DNA from: Labia minor
Taxonomy: Eukaryota; Arthropoda; Insecta; Dermaptera; Spongiphoridae
NCBI GenBank assembly: GCA_963082975.1
Contig: OY720348.1
Location: forward strand, 61,281,719 to 61,345,718
Direction of reading: 5' to 3'
Length of the DNA stretch: 64,000 bases
Shown here: positions 1 to 12,568 of the stretch, piece after piece
Layout of the letters: the number at the start of each line of letters is the position of its first letter
Position numbering within the stretch: the first letter of the stretch is position 1
The notes under the pieces: generated by a model
What the model saw: only the letters and a program-made list of their open reading frames with translations
Told to the model about the DNA's origin: nothing
Database searches by the model: none
Position numbers and translations under genes: made by a program

Positions 1-896
1 CAGGAATTGAATTAATTTGGAAATTCAAAATAATTGAATAATAAATTTTAATGAATAGTAAGATTCAATAAGATCGATATCAATATGGAAGAATTTACTT
101 TTCTTTTTCATATATGCTGGTTGTTAATGAATTTCAAGCAAAACATTCACCTGCTTTGTTAGAATCGAATTATAATAACCATTCTATAAATTCATTGCTA
201 GAAAAATACCTTTGAAATTATTTATTTATTTTTTTCCTTTTTTTTTTTACATTTTCAAAATAGTCATTAATTTATTTTTTATTTTTAGAAGAGAAAATAT
301 TTTGGATTGATGATAATTAATTATTAATATGAATGTTAAAATTGGAAAATATTTATTTTAATAAAAATATTATTTTTCTATTGAGATAACTTCAATATGG
401 TGAACATTTTGAAAAACAATACAAGCAATACGATCTTGGTTGAAGAGGGTATAAAAACCAATAACCGGCATAGGTAAGTTAGAGTTCCTGGGGGTATACA
501 TCCTTATCCTTTCACCTACACCAAAAAAAAAAATAATAATAAAAAATAAAAAAATAAAGGAAGAAAAAAGAAAGAAAAAATAAAAGTGTGATAATCAAAA
601 TATCTTCGTAACTCTTTTCCGCCTAAAAGAAAAAATAATATTGCAAATGGAGAAATCCCAAGTTCCTCTTCTTTTTCTAATCATATTTAAAGTTTTCCAA
701 ATGGAGAGTTTCTTAGTAATAAGTATAGGAAGGTTATCGGTTTCTTATTCGAATCATGTGCATTTCTTTCTCTGATTGTTTGCTTTTGTGATTCGAACAA
801 CGACACGTGTTTTGATTACATGATATAATATACATTATTATCCAAACCATCTTTTATAATAATCAATTAATTTATTCCTTTTATAAATAAATTTGA
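1..896. other. Unique AT-rich DNA, no gene seen
   Basis: Frames are short and stop-rich in all directions. Poly-A and poly-T runs occur, for example near 230-250 and 520-590. I see no repeat family, RNA gene or coding signal here. Confidence 0.6.
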
Positions 897-1186
897 AGGC
901 GCAACAGGGTGGGAGTTAACGTAGCTGGCTCCCATTCTCGTGGTTCCAGGATCAATCCTCGGGCCTGGCAAGGGAATTTCTCTAGCTGGGATCTATAGGA
1001 CGGATCAACCTAGCCTCCGGGTTCAATATTGGGAAGCTAATTGATAAAAAGTAGCGCCTCCGATCAAGAAAATCAAGGTAAAGGTTGATAGGACCCGTTC
1101 TACTGATCATAGAACACCTAATTGATATAACCGACATGAGAGGCGTTGTCTTTGCGTAGGACGTACAAAAGTCAGATGTTTTTTTT
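897..1186 (+). mobile_element. tRNA-derived SINE, near full length (copy 1)
   Basis: The left end resembles a tRNA gene: an A-box-like TAACGTAGCTGG is followed about 20 bases later by a degraded B box. A body of about 220 bp shared with four other copies follows (core 'AAAAAGTAGCGCCTCC' and 'AAGAAAATCAAGG'), ending in GTCAGATG plus a T run. SINEs of this kind are transcribed by RNA polymerase III from the internal A and B boxes and copied by a partner LINE. The B box here (GGATCAATCC) is weaker than in the copy at 49298, so this copy is probably inactive. Confidence 0.8.
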
Positions 1187-2244
1187 ATGAATAAAAAAAG
1201 AAAACCAAAAAAAAAAAAAAAACGATTGGATCCAATATTTAAATATTAATTTTAATTTGAGAAAAAAAAAATTCAATTCATTTCCTTTACTTTAATTATA
1301 CAATTAGCGTAAGTAAATTAAAAAGAAAAGAAAAAAAAAATACAATTAATTTTGTTTTTTAAAATTTTAAGGGCATGAAGTGGAAGTAAACCCATTTCAA
1401 GGGTGTCCATTAGGATAAAAGAGGGAGATGTGCGCATGAAATGAAATTATGCAAGAGAATTAAAATTGACGGGATAAAATTAAGAGTTGCCGATTCGCCC
1501 TACATCACATAAAATATATAATTCGATTACATTTAATCAATCTATATTACATTTATATATATATATATATATATATTTTTGTTTTAGATACTTAATTTTT
1601 TTGGTTGATAATTATTTCGTTTTAAATTATTGAAGTTAATTACTATTTCGATTTTATTTATACAAATAATATATAAAAATTCAAATCAATATAATTATCA
1701 AATACACTAATCAATGTCGGTGTCTGTCTCTCTCTCATCACTCTGAAGATAGTAATGGTCTAATATTGAAATTAACATGTTATATGTTATTTATGTGTGT
1801 TAATTATATTAATTTAAAATTAAATCCAATTTTTAATTTTAATTTAATTTTTTTTTTAAATAATTTTTTATTATAATATATCTACCATCAAGATAATTTA
1901 TATATATAATTTTCGATTGTAGTTATTTATTTATCGTTGAAACTTAAATAAAGTATAAATATTAATATTTATAAAAATAAAATCATTTTTTATTTAAACA
2001 TATTCTGTACTATTTTGTGTAAAAAAAATGAATAAAAAAATTAAGCTAAATAAAATTTGATTTTTATTTAAAAAAATAAAATAAAATAAAAAATAATTTC
2101 TTTTATATGTAATATTTTGAACTTCTTTTATTTCTGTGGTGTTATTGAACAGAAAATTTGTTCAAAAACAACGAGATTCCTCTAAATTAAAATTCCATTT
2201 AATCATAATTATTTTAATTTTAATTTATTAATATGTATATATAT
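1187..2244. other. Unique AT-rich DNA with one (TA)n tract
   Basis: Nothing coding is visible. It contains A/T homopolymers and a (TA)n tract of about 22 bp at 1554-1575. Confidence 0.55.
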
Positions 2245-2452
2245 AGGGTTGCCAACTTTATAAAGTTCCAAAAAAGGACACCCCTAAAAAATTAGGTTTT
2301 TTTTAGAACCATATTGAAAAATCTTGAATTTAGTACAAACAATATTTGAAAAAATAAGACAAAAGGGGTCCTTCTCCAATTTAAGAAAGGACAAGGACAA
2401 TAAGTTGGTAAAAAAAGACTGTCCTTCCCAAAAAAGAGCAGTTGGCAACCCT
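2245..2452. mobile_element. hAT-type MITE with AGGGTTGCCAAC ends
   Basis: A 208-bp element bounded by perfect 12-bp inverted ends, AGGGTTGCCAAC and GTTGGCAACCCT. Flanks are AT-rich, so an 8-bp target duplication is plausible (ATATATAT against AAATATAT) but not diagnostic. A second, disrupted copy starts at 62118 and shares the segment 'GGACACCCCTAAAAAATTAGG'-like just inside the left end. The frames that cross it in both directions are fortuitous. Assignment to hAT rests on size, TIR type and the inferred 8-bp duplication. Confidence 0.7.
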
Positions 2453-2468
2453 AAATATATATCTAAGA

Positions 2469-2740
2469 CAGTGATTCTCAACCACTGTGCGCGGCACTTT
2501 TGTGTGCCGCGAGATTATCAAATTGTGTCGCCAAATTATTACAAATGTAAAGAGGGTTTTAAACATTTCCGACTTTTTTTTCTAAATTTTTTCAATTTGG
2601 TTCTAATAAAAACAAACTGTTTTTGGGACCACTTTTTTCAATATGGTAAACTTTTTATACACTTATCTTTTTCTTTGTGTACCGCCAAATTTTTAAACCG
2701 TTAAAAGTGGGCCGCGGTAAAAAAAGATTGAGAATCATTG
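2469..2740. mobile_element. hAT-type MITE, CAGTGATTCTCAACC family (copy A)
   Basis: A 272-bp non-autonomous element with inverted ends CAGTGATTCTCAACC and GATTGAGAATCATTG, flanked by a perfect 8-bp duplication ATCTAAGA (2461-2468 and 2741-2748). An 8-bp duplication with CAG-starting ends is the hallmark of hAT transposition. It carries the family's subterminal 'GTGCCGC' and 'CCGCCAAATTTTTAAACCG' motifs near its two ends. It is an internally deleted version of the longer copy at 29901. Confidence 0.92.
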
Positions 2741-2748
2741 ATCTAAGA

Positions 2749-3838
2749 TTATATTTTTTAAAAATTGCATATACTTAATATTAGTCGAATTGTTTTTTTT
2801 TTTTTTTGTTTTATTATTATTATTATTATTATTATTTTAGTTGAACAGGTTGAAGAGGAGAAGAAAAAGATGGAATAAATAAAAAAAGTATTGCTTTTTT
2901 AAGGAACAAAAAATTCATACTAGTTTCATTGGAAGTAATATTTTTCTTATTCTACTTTCAAGTTCAAAGTAAAGTATAAATGTCAAAGAAAATAAAAAAA
3001 AAAACAAGAATAAAATAATAATAATTATTTTCGCTTGAAAGTAGATTTTTTTTTACCTCTTATCTTTTATTTATATTATTTAGATAAATAATTGGAACAC
3101 TATCCTAACGACAGATTTTTCAAAGTTATTTTATCTATTTAGTAAAAAATAAATTAAGTGCAGCTTGAAAGAACTATTATTTAATGTTCAGAGTTCAAAA
3201 TAAAAAACAAAATTCCATCATTGAAACAGCACCCCCCCCCCCCCATTCCCAAAGAATTCGTGCCTTTATCAATTAGGTTATGTAAGTAAAGTAAACAAAC
3301 AAATAAAAATGTCAACGACAAATTTACTAGCAACAATGGAGACTGAATGGATCTCCATTTATATTTCGAGATCTCGACAAGTGGGAGGAGATAATAGAAT
3401 AATAAAAATAAAAAAATATCAATTCCGAATGATAACGATAGGTAAGAAATGGTTTTATTTAAAACCAAAGAAATGTTAATGGATCAATGAAATATTATTA
3501 TAATAATTTTATTGAAAAGAACCAAATAAATATTAAATTATTAAAATAAATATTAAATTCTAAAATCAAAAGAGAGGAGTAATGATAATATTGTCTTTTA
3601 TCATGTATATAGAAATTGATGAAAAAATAATACTGTAAAAAACAAATATATACATATCTAGAAATTAAATACAATTGAAAAATATTTATCAATCATCAAT
3701 ATTTATTTATTTATTTTAGTGAATTTGAATATACAAGAAATTCTTCTATATTATGTCAATTTAAGCAATAATTTATAAAAATCATAAAGAAATGGAATTT
3801 TGAAGATATTATTTATTTATATATTTAATGATAAAATA
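2749..3838. other. Unique AT-rich DNA with microsatellites
   Basis: An (ATT)n tract lies at about 2812-2837 and a C homopolymer at about 3231-3244. The short frames here are AT-driven and have no recognisable product. Confidence 0.55.
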
Positions 3839-3840
3839 TA

Positions 3841-4309
3841 GAGGACAGGTCAATAAGTTCGTGACTTTTTGAATTTGCAGTATCTCAATTCGAATAGCAA
3901 CAATGCTCCAGTCATTACTATTAACCCACTCCTGTCAAAAGTTGAACCAGCATGGTGTTTTAGTTTTTGTTTTATATCTCTATGAATAGCAGATTACCTC
4001 ATGATTGGAGAAGAACATGGACAAAAGTGAATTTCCATGAAAATCCATGAATTGGGATACGAATCGCTCCCTCATCCGCCCTATTCTCCGGATTTAGCCC
4101 GGAATAACTATTTCTTGTTTTCAAACCTGAAGGATTGGACTCCAACGATGAAATCATCTCACAAAACAAATACCTATTTCGATGTTCTCGACAAATATTA
4201 TTAGAAACGTTGGACACACAAAGTGTATAGAGCTCAAAGAAGACTACGTTGAAAAATAAAATTTCTTTTTTTATCAAAAAATCTGTATTTCATTCAAAAA
4301 ATACCCTCG
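3841..4309 (+). mobile_element. Deleted mariner element (copy 1)
   Basis: A 469-bp mariner remnant between TA dinucleotides. The left end GAGGACAGGTCAATAAGT matches the ends of the copies at 10872 and 17698; the right end is ACCCTCG before TA. Within it, the plus strand near 4045-4100 reads HPPYSPDLARNNYFLF, the conserved block holding the third catalytic aspartate of mariner DD34D transposases, followed by the C-terminal RWTHKVYRAQRRLR-like end. The N-terminal two thirds are deleted and stops are present, so no transposase can be made. Confidence 0.9.
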
Positions 4310-4335
4310 TATATATATATATATATATATATATA
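4310..4335. repeat. (TA)n microsatellite
   Basis: About 13 TA units directly abutting the right end of the mariner remnant, whose insertion target is TA. Confidence 0.9.
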
Positions 4336-6062
4336 CAAAAATAAAAACAAAAATAAAACAATATCCAAAATGAATTCTATTTCCTCTCCACCCCCCCCCT
4401 CTCCCCACCTCCTTTAAATTAAAATTTATTTCAATCTGTTAGTTTGGGTATGAAAAGAAAAATCTATTCGTGTAGCTATCGATATGCTTGGATTTATTCA
4501 TTTAAACTCTTCTTTTGACATTTTAAAAAATTGGGCATGCATAATTTCTTCATTTGTTCTCCTGAAAACGGCACATGCCATACATTTCTTTACTAACCAT
4601 TCCCTCCCTCCTCATCGAAAACGCCAACCATGTGCATAATGTTTCAATTAATCTGTGTCTAATTATTCAACATGATTTCATTATTCTAGTGGTAATTTTT
4701 CTTATAAATCACTACATTTATTAATCGAGATATACTATAAGATTATCTAAAAATTTATAATTAAATTGAATATGATCTAAAAATCTTTTATTTTAATTAA
4801 TTTGGAATAAGGAGAAGATATTGTATTTTATTCTACTTCCAAAGTCGTACCAATGACATATTAAAGAATCTAATGCAAAAAAATTCAATCCAGTATACTA
4901 TTAGTTCAGCCATCTTTTTAAAGGTAACATTCGTAAAAAATAATCATGATTTTTAAGAATTCTGGCAATACTACTCTTATTACTGTAATTTCTTCATATA
5001 TTAATATACGAGTATATATAAGTATAGAGAGCAAATACAAGGTTTGTTTATTCATTCTTATTTTTGAATATTGATTCTTTAGCGAATAAAGATATTTTGC
5101 AATAAAGCGTATTCTCAATATATTTCGGATTTGCATATAGATAAGTATAATACTTTGAATAAAAGTGAGATATTTTCTAGTACTTTATTCCTAAGTCGTA
5201 CCAGGTAGGACTTAATCTTCAGTACACCTTAACTAAGTGTATTTTGCGAGTTTAACTTCAAATTAGATAACTATGGTTGTTTCATATAATTACAAAAGTA
5301 TTTCTATTGTAACGGCAAGGTCAAGACTTGAGGCGTTTTATGTAAAGAGAACCGAGAAGAAAACATGATTCAGTGCTCGAAATGTTGAACTTGGAGGATG
5401 ATTTGTGTGCTGGGGGTCAGAAACACAAAAAGAATTATGTTTGTCACGGCTATAGTAATTGAATAAATCAAGAAAAATAGTTGTATTTCTTCAATGGTAC
5501 GATTTAACACACATGTGCCCTTTTCCTTTTCTTTTTTATTTTGCTTTTTTTTTTTTTGAAAGAAAATTTCTATGTTTAAATTTTTTTTTTTTCAATAAAT
5601 TATTTTGTTTTGAGTTTTTATTTTTACTTTTAAAAAACATGTCACTCTTCCTATTTAGCTTTGTATTTAATTACAGATTTTTCTTAGGTAGGACTAACGC
5701 TACCTTTCTCTACTTATTTCCTCCAATCAATATAGAGAGGCCGTGTAATCTCCGCTATTTCCTTATGATATCATGTTTTTGCTCTTCAAATATTTTCGAA
5801 ATTGAAACTATAATTATCCTATAAAGTCATGAGTCACGCCTCGCATCAATCTAATATAAAAACATATATTATAAAGATTTATAAATTAATGGTTCAAAAT
5901 TTTCAACCAATATTATTCCAATAAACAAATTAAATTTAATTTAAATAATTATAAATAAAAATGCTTATATACATTGAAATTGATTAAATTTATTTCATTC
6001 ATACAAAGTAAATTAAATTTAGTAAAAAACAATTGGCCATTGGTTGTTAATCGTTAATCATG

Positions 6063-6097
<35 letters not shown>

Positions 6098-7173
6098 CTG
6101 TTTTTACTTAATATCTGTCAATGGAGAATTTAACTTATTTTTTGTTTTTACGCATTGCGATGGATTCCAGTACCGCCGGTTACCAATTTTCATCGCAATG
6201 GCAAAGAAATGTTTGCTTTTTCACTCGGCAGTAAAAAATTTCAGTAACTTTCCACATGAATGACAATTAGTCACAGCTCACTCTATTCACTGGTAACATA
6301 AATCAATTGGTTGACAAAATAGAGAGATGACAATCTGGTTCCATCTCAGTGGTTTTACTAGGACAGGGAAGGGTGTGTTTCAAAGGTAAAAAGGAGGTGT
6401 TAGGGGTAATTTTCTATTATTTATTTTTTTTTTATTATACATAGGAGTATTTTAATATGCATCAATTAGGTAGGCTAAATTCATTTCAACTTGAAATAAA
6501 AAAAAAGAAAAAAAAAAATTATTAATATCAAAATCGATATATAAATATGAACGTGTACTTATTTAAAAATTACTATTTATACATTATTTTAATAATTAGA
6601 AAATAACCATAAAATAATAAACAGTGCTTATAAGGGTAATACCACTAGAACAGATTTCAATATTGCAACTTAAATATAAAAATATTATTGGATAATGTGA
6701 CAAATTGATAAAATTATATAATATATTTATTATATATAAACCAAAATTGAAATTGTTAAAATTATTATTTTTCCGGTTGTATTGTATTATACAAATGAAA
6801 GACGAGGTACATGACTTTAGAGAACGAGAATTAATGATATTTGAAATGGCCCAGGATAAAACTAGTTGAAAAAATATGGCGCAGTAAAAAAGCAGTAGGC
6901 GTATTTTATTCTAATATTGAAATTATTTTTTTTATCTTCTCTTTCGAAATAAATAAATAAATATTCATGATACGCACAGGTTAAGTTAATAAAAGAACTG
7001 GCACTTGAATTAATCTCATTTCTCTATACCATGGAGTATGAAATTATATTAAGATCCTAACGAGTGATATGTTGAATTTTTTTTTTTTTTTTTTTTTTCA
7101 AAAGATTAAGTAACTTCATTAGCAGCAGCGTGGAATACAATGCCAATCGACACAAATGTTGGAGAAATTAATT

Positions 7174-7213
<40 letters not shown>

Positions 7214-9230
7214 AAAAATATAAAAAGAACGAGAAGAATGAATGGCTCCTAGAAATCTACGATGATTAACAAAGCAGATGAAAGGTTTAAAGAAGATTAA
7301 GTAAAATGGCGACGGTGCCCTTTTGCGCCCTTAATGGCCGCATTTTCTCCTTAAATTACTCATCGCTTTAATCTGTTTACTCATGCTACGCGAAAATTGT
7401 ATTTCTCAAAATGCCAACATCTAAAATATTGTAGATAATACTTTTTATCAGGTTATGAAAATAATCCGCACCCCCTTCCAATTCATATCCTCTCCAAGTT
7501 CCTTTAGAAATAATAATAATAATAATAATATATCATTGCTTTTATTGAATCAATAAATACTATAGATCTTCTTATAAGAATATCATTTAAAATAGGAGTA
7601 GAATTTTTTATTCTCTCATTTCATCTTTTAATAGATAATAATAATTCTCACAAAATAGAAGAATTTTTATTACAGAGTTATGCCTGAAATAAATAGTATT
7701 ATATTAAAAAAAAAAAAAAAAAAAATTATTAAATTTTTTAATTTCACAATTTCGTGTTGAGAGTTATAATAGAACTGAATAATTTGATTTCTAATTTCAA
7801 AACCCATTCATATATATAGTAGATCATGGTATAATTGGCAAATTAATTTTTTATTAGTACAAGTGTTTAATACAAATTGAGCACTCTCGACTTAGCAAGT
7901 GTCATTTTTATAGTCTTGGTCTTTTATGTATATTTAATCCAATAAAATAATAATATTATCTGGGATATAAATCAAAGCAGGAAAATGGGAAACAAGCATA
8001 TACACATATAAATCTAAATTTACCTATTCATTTTATTCATTTTCATTTAATCTATATAATCATAATAATTATAATATTTATTCTTGTCATGAAGCCCCTT
8101 TACAGCCTCCTATTAAATAAAACGTTTATTTTCTCATAATTATTTATTTTTTAATAATTCTAGTTTGTGTCATGCATTGTAATATATATATAACTGTGAT
8201 ATCTTTATTAATTATTGGTGATAATAATTGAATGACTATATGAATTTAATTAGCCAAAACTGCTGTTTCTATCCTGATTGATTCACCCGGGAAGTTTGGA
8301 AACTCATACAAATAAATTGGTTAGAATAGTTTACTGTTTGGCTGACTATGACCTGTTGAAGTTGACTCCCTTCTTACTAATAAGATTTTTTGGAAGAAAA
8401 AAGAAGTAATTTATCCAATTTATGATGAATGATATTTGAAGCTATGTAGCAATACAACTCTATAATAATAATAATAATAATAATAAAATTATTGTCTTGG
8501 TCACAATTTATAAGATTTAGTCAAAAATTTTAATAAAATGAAAAATATTGAATAGATTGGTTCTACTAATTCTCCAAAGAGTACAATAAACAGGAGTTCC
8601 AAGTTCTCTAAGCGTATGAGAGGTGGGTCCTTTCAGAGGCACTTATGAGACATGTCTCACTCGTGAATTTACGGGGTTTTGCTGGTCAGAAAATGCGCAT
8701 AATCAGCATTTATATAGGACACTGTTAATAAAGAGACTTCTATAAGAGTCATGATTTCAATTTTTTTTTCTTTTTAATGAATCCATGCTAGATATTCTCC
8801 TTCATCCAAATAAACTTGATTTTTTGAAGGGTCAGGAGAGGGGGAAGAGTAAGAGTAAGGGAATGAATTGAAAGGAGTCAACTCGGGTAAAGGACATGAT
8901 TCGCCTCCTATGCAAGAAAGGAATCATGAGCTCACGTGAGGGCAGGGACGCTACTCCCTGAAGTAGAAATCTTTTCTATTGGAATTATAGAGAAGAGACT
9001 ACCCGTTACCCATCAAAATCTTTCTAATAAGTCTTGCTATATATTTTTTCGATTTTTTACTATTATTATTGATATTTTTAAGAAATAATAAATTATTTTC
9101 TACTTAAACACTTAGGAAACAAATTTTTGATGGATCATCTTTACAAAAACCATTATTAAATTATTGTAATAAATAATTAAAAAAAATCTAAATTTATTAT
9201 TTAAGTTTATAATAATAAATTGTATAAATC
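4336..9230. other. Long unique AT-rich stretch, no gene seen
   Basis: About 4.9 kb without a supportable gene or mobile-element boundary. It contains (TAA)n/(ATA)n tracts at 6062-6096, 7508-7530 and 8462-8486, and a long T run (about 7077-7099) facing a long A run (about 7178-7210). A motif resembling AAGTCGTACCA after TTATTC occurs at both about 4830 and 5185. A weak resemblance to the 'VVLYG' region of the LINE fragment at 50966 occurs near 6776-6840, too degraded to call. Confidence 0.5.
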
Positions 9231-9265
9231 TGTTAAAGACTCGAGCGATAGCTCGGTGTTCCAGG
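9231..9265 (+). mobile_element. Orphan 3' end of Helitron-like family H
   Basis: A short hairpin (CGAGC/GCTCG arms) followed by GTGTTCCAGGTACT, matching the 3' ends of the Helitron-like copies at 13233 and 35741. No body of the element is recognisable upstream, so this is a severely truncated copy. Confidence 0.5.
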
Positions 9266-10096
9266 TACTTTTATATTATATTCCAACAACGCTTCTTCTG
9301 TTATTATAGATAAAAAAAAATCTTCATGACTAAAGATTTTTTTTTTTTTTTTTTTGATTAAAATGAGATGAGGAGCGTTGGGAGTCCGCCTGTCAAAGGT
9401 ATGTATAATATGACGGGAATCACATAAACATGATTCATACGGCAGCTAAACACCGGAGACGAGAATTCATTTCGAAAGGATTTCTGGTTGTAAAGTCAAA
9501 AGTCAGGTAAACTAGCGATGGAACACACACTCACACACATACATACACATCAACTTCAAACAAAACATTAGCAAATTATTCAATAGAAACGCTTCTTTAC
9601 CGAAAATATAAACCTCTAATAGATCTTACTAATGTTACATAGGTATATAACAATAAACTATAATAAATACTAAGAGTTAAAATTAAAAGAAAATTTATAA
9701 CATGTCTCAGAAATAGGAAAAAAAAATATAAGTATATATATATATATATATATATATAAACAAAAGAATTCATCTTGAATGAAATATTAAATAAGGAATA
9801 TATTTACGATGATATATTCTCCAAGAGTTTCAATATTAATATATGTCGTATTGGTTTAGCCTGGCTCCTTTCTACTTGTGACCTTTCGATTGGAACGCAA
9901 ATGGCGTTTCCACGTATATATAATAAGGTTCAAATGAGATACACGCCTCCTGTTGATGGTAATTTAACAAATTATACAACAGATAGAATTTTTAAATTAA
10001 TTATTTAAATGTGATGCGATTGGGTGAAATAAGAGATAGAGAGGGTAGAGAAAAGGGCTGGATGACAGATATACATCCAATAATAATATTATTATA
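9266..10096. other. Unique AT-rich DNA with (TA)n tract
   Basis: Contains a T run near 9339, a (TA)n tract at about 9733-9759 and a CA-rich patch near 9523-9550. The 77-codon frame at 9775-10008 has no recognisable motif. Confidence 0.5.
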
Positions 10097-10350
10097 ACGT
10101 TTTTTATATCTCAACTTCCCTTGGCGTCTGTCTGTCCCGGTGTCTGTTCGCCCTTTTGACAAATTGAAATCGATTTTAAATCAGCTTTTAAACTTAGCTC
10201 GACTTTTGAAAATTCTTATAAATATTTCAATTGATCCCTAGAAGGTATGGAAGTAATATAATTTAAAACTAAATACGCCCAACGTTTTTTCGTTGTATAT
10301 GAAGAAATGCATCCATAAACTTTGTCAGGCTTATAGAAAAATTATTTTAT
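10097..10350 (+). repeat. 250-bp dispersed repeat R, plus-strand copy
   Basis: About 250 bp containing GTCTGTCTGTCCCGGTGTCT, repeated in inverted orientation at 12187-12430 with high similarity across its length ('CTAGAAGGTATGGAAGTAAT', 'CGCCCAACGTTTTTTCG'). It could be one arm of a 2.3-kb element with long inverted repeats, or one of two independent insertions. It shows no coding content. Confidence 0.8.
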
Positions 10351-10871
10351 TCTTTTTAGTCCATGAGAAAAACGTTATTTTATAATTTTTTTTTATATTT
10401 ATATTATTATTAATAATAATAAATTTGTTGTAAATTTTATCTTTTGTCCATCGGATTATTATTATTTTTATTTTTTTTTAAATTTTATAAATTTTTTATT
10501 TTATTTTTTAATTCTTCTGTTTAAATAAAAGACAATCAATCCAAGTTTCTATTCTTAAAAAGTTTCTTCAATCTCAATCGTTGCGTAAATAAACCTAAAA
10601 TTACATAAAAGGTTAGTTTCGTTTATACTATAGTTTCGAACTTTTTAATTTCTTTAAAAGATAGTTAGATAGAAAGAGAGAGATGGTGGAGGAAGGGAGG
10701 AGGGTTGGTGTTGCTTTACTATTAATACAATCGTCTTGTCGATTTATTATTAATATAAATGAAAAAAAAACGAATTCGAAAAAAAAGAAAGTTAAATAAA
10801 AAAAAAATAGTAAAAATAAAATAAAATATATATATATAATGTTTTTAAGTTTTGTATTTAAAATTATAGTA

Positions 10872-11323
10872 GGAGGACAGGTCAATAAGTCAGTGTATTC
10901 TTGAATTTCCCGTCTCTTAAATGGCAACATGCTCCTGTCAGCAGGCAACTCTATTTGCTGACTCCTGTCGAAATTAGAACCAAATTTTAGTTATTGTTTG
11001 ACATCCATTAATAGCAGATTACCTCGTAATTAGAGAACAAAATGGAAAAAAGAATTTCGTATTATTTGCCGTTGTTTAACCGCAATTCGGACAAGTTATT
11101 GCGCCGTTTCGTAACCGTGGATGAAACGTGGATGCAGCAGACAAAACAATGAATCGGTACCAATTTTATTTTTTGGAAGGAATAAAAAAAATTGGAGAAA
11201 CGTTGGACGACGTGTATATTTATTTATAGAGCTCAAAGAGACTACGTTGAAAAATTAAATAATTTTTTATCCAAAAACCTGTGTATAATTCAAAAAAATT
11301 CCGGTATTATTGACCTGCCCTCG
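10872..11323 (+). mobile_element. Deleted mariner element (copy 2)
   Basis: A 452-bp element with TA on both sides and inverted ends: left GGAGGACAGGTCAATAAGT, right ATTATTGACCTGCCCTCG. The plus strand near 11085-11160 encodes LLRRFVTVDETWM, the mariner block with the second catalytic aspartate, and near 11200-11250 the C-terminal 'LEKRWT...DYVEK' signature. The DNA-binding domain and the region of the third aspartate are deleted and stops interrupt the frame. It sits between the two inverted R repeats. Confidence 0.93.
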
Positions 11324-12135
11324 TAGTATATGACTAGAATTCATAATTAAAAAATTAGTATTAAAATGTATTTTTTATAAAAATTTGAATCAAATGGTCA
11401 AATCCTAATCGAAATAAATGAATTATATAATGAATATTTTTAATTTATTTTTGTTTTGTCTTTTTTATTTTACAGGTTTTACAGAGGGGATTAGTTGGAG
11501 AATATAATTAGAAAAGAACCAATTTGGTATATAATCAAAACAAATTAGCGTGATAGGCGAAAAGTACTACTAATTACAATTTGTTTTCTGAAAAATTAAA
11601 ATACAAACAAAATAACGATCCATTGGTTTTGGTTAAATATTTCTCCATTTCATTGGTAATTTGGAATATAGTTAATGAGAAATTAAATAGATATTTTTAA
11701 ATTATAGTTTAACTTAAATCAATAAATATATAAATAGGATTTGAAATTTAAATTTAAATACGATTTAAAACAAATATAGATTAAATTAAATTCAAATTAA
11801 TTAATGCCATTTTCGGTTCAATGAATCTTTTTTTATCAACGCTTATATGAAAAATAAAATAGAAAATAGATTTGGAATAGAAATAGTATTGCAAAAATAA
11901 AAATATAGGATGATCAAATTGGGATATTGTGAAAAGATAAGCGTTGGATGAAGAGGGCTTAGGATAGAGACCATTGAAGAAATGAGAATATTGCGAAATA
12001 TTTCGTTTACCTCCTCCCTTAATGCATCCTGAAATGGTTATAAGATAACGATTTTGAAACGCTGATAATCACTTAACAACAAAAACTGGCAAAAACCCAA
12101 AATCTATATGCTATTTTGTTTTTGTTTTTTCAGCA
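11324..12135. other. Unique AT-rich DNA
   Basis: No gene, RNA or repeat boundary recognised. Confidence 0.5.
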
Positions 12136-12186
12136 GTTTTTATTATAAAATATTTATTAATAAAAAATAACACCTTATAAATTAAA
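12136..12186. repeat. Left member of ~50-bp direct duplication around repeat R
   Basis: About 51 bp, including AATAAAAAATAACACCTTAT, recurs almost exactly at 12423-12473 on the other side of the R copy at 12187. The two differ at about two positions. Confidence 0.8.
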
Positions 12187-12430
12187 TTTTCTATAAGCCT
12201 GACAAAGTTTATGGATGAATTTCTTCATATACAACGAAAAAACGTTGGGCGTATTTAGTTTTAAATTATATTACTTCCATACCTTCTAGGGATCAATTGA
12301 AATATCTATAAGATTTTTCAAAAGTCTAGCTAAGTTTAAAGCTGATTTAAAATCGATTACAATTTGTCAAAAGAGCGAACAGACACCGGGACAGACAGAC
12401 GCCAAGTGAAGTTGAGAAAAACGTTTTTAT
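12187..12430 (-). repeat. 250-bp dispersed repeat R, minus-strand copy
   Basis: Reverse-complement counterpart of 10097-10350. It is bracketed by the approximately 50-bp direct duplication described at 12136 and 12423. Confidence 0.8.
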
Positions 12431-12473
12431 TATATAATATTTATTAATAAAAAATAACACCTTATAAATTTAA
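12423..12473. repeat. Right member of ~50-bp direct duplication
   Basis: Near-identical to 12136-12186 in the same orientation. The first few bases overlap the end of the R copy. Confidence 0.8.
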
Positions 12474-12510
12474 TATTCAACGTTTAAATAAAAATAAATT
12501 ATAAATTAAT

Positions 12511-12512
<2 letters not shown>

Positions 12513-12562
<50 letters not shown>
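12513..12562. repeat. (TA)n microsatellite, ~25 units
   Basis: Uninterrupted TA dinucleotides, the longest such tract in the window. Confidence 0.95.

Positions 12563-12568
<6 letters not shown>

Noticed and set aside
2324-2704. 126-codon plus-strand open frame
   Set aside because: It runs across two adjacent hAT-type MITEs and the DNA between them; the minus strand is also open. It is a chance frame in non-coding elements.
5459-5824. 121-codon frame with hydrophobic segments that might look like a membrane protein
   Set aside because: The hydrophobicity comes from poly-T runs coding for phenylalanine. No conserved motif was seen.
6776-6900. Further LINE fragment resembling the VVLYG region at 50966
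   Set aside because: Only about 30 bp look alike and no downstream LINE blocks follow. Too weak to annotate.
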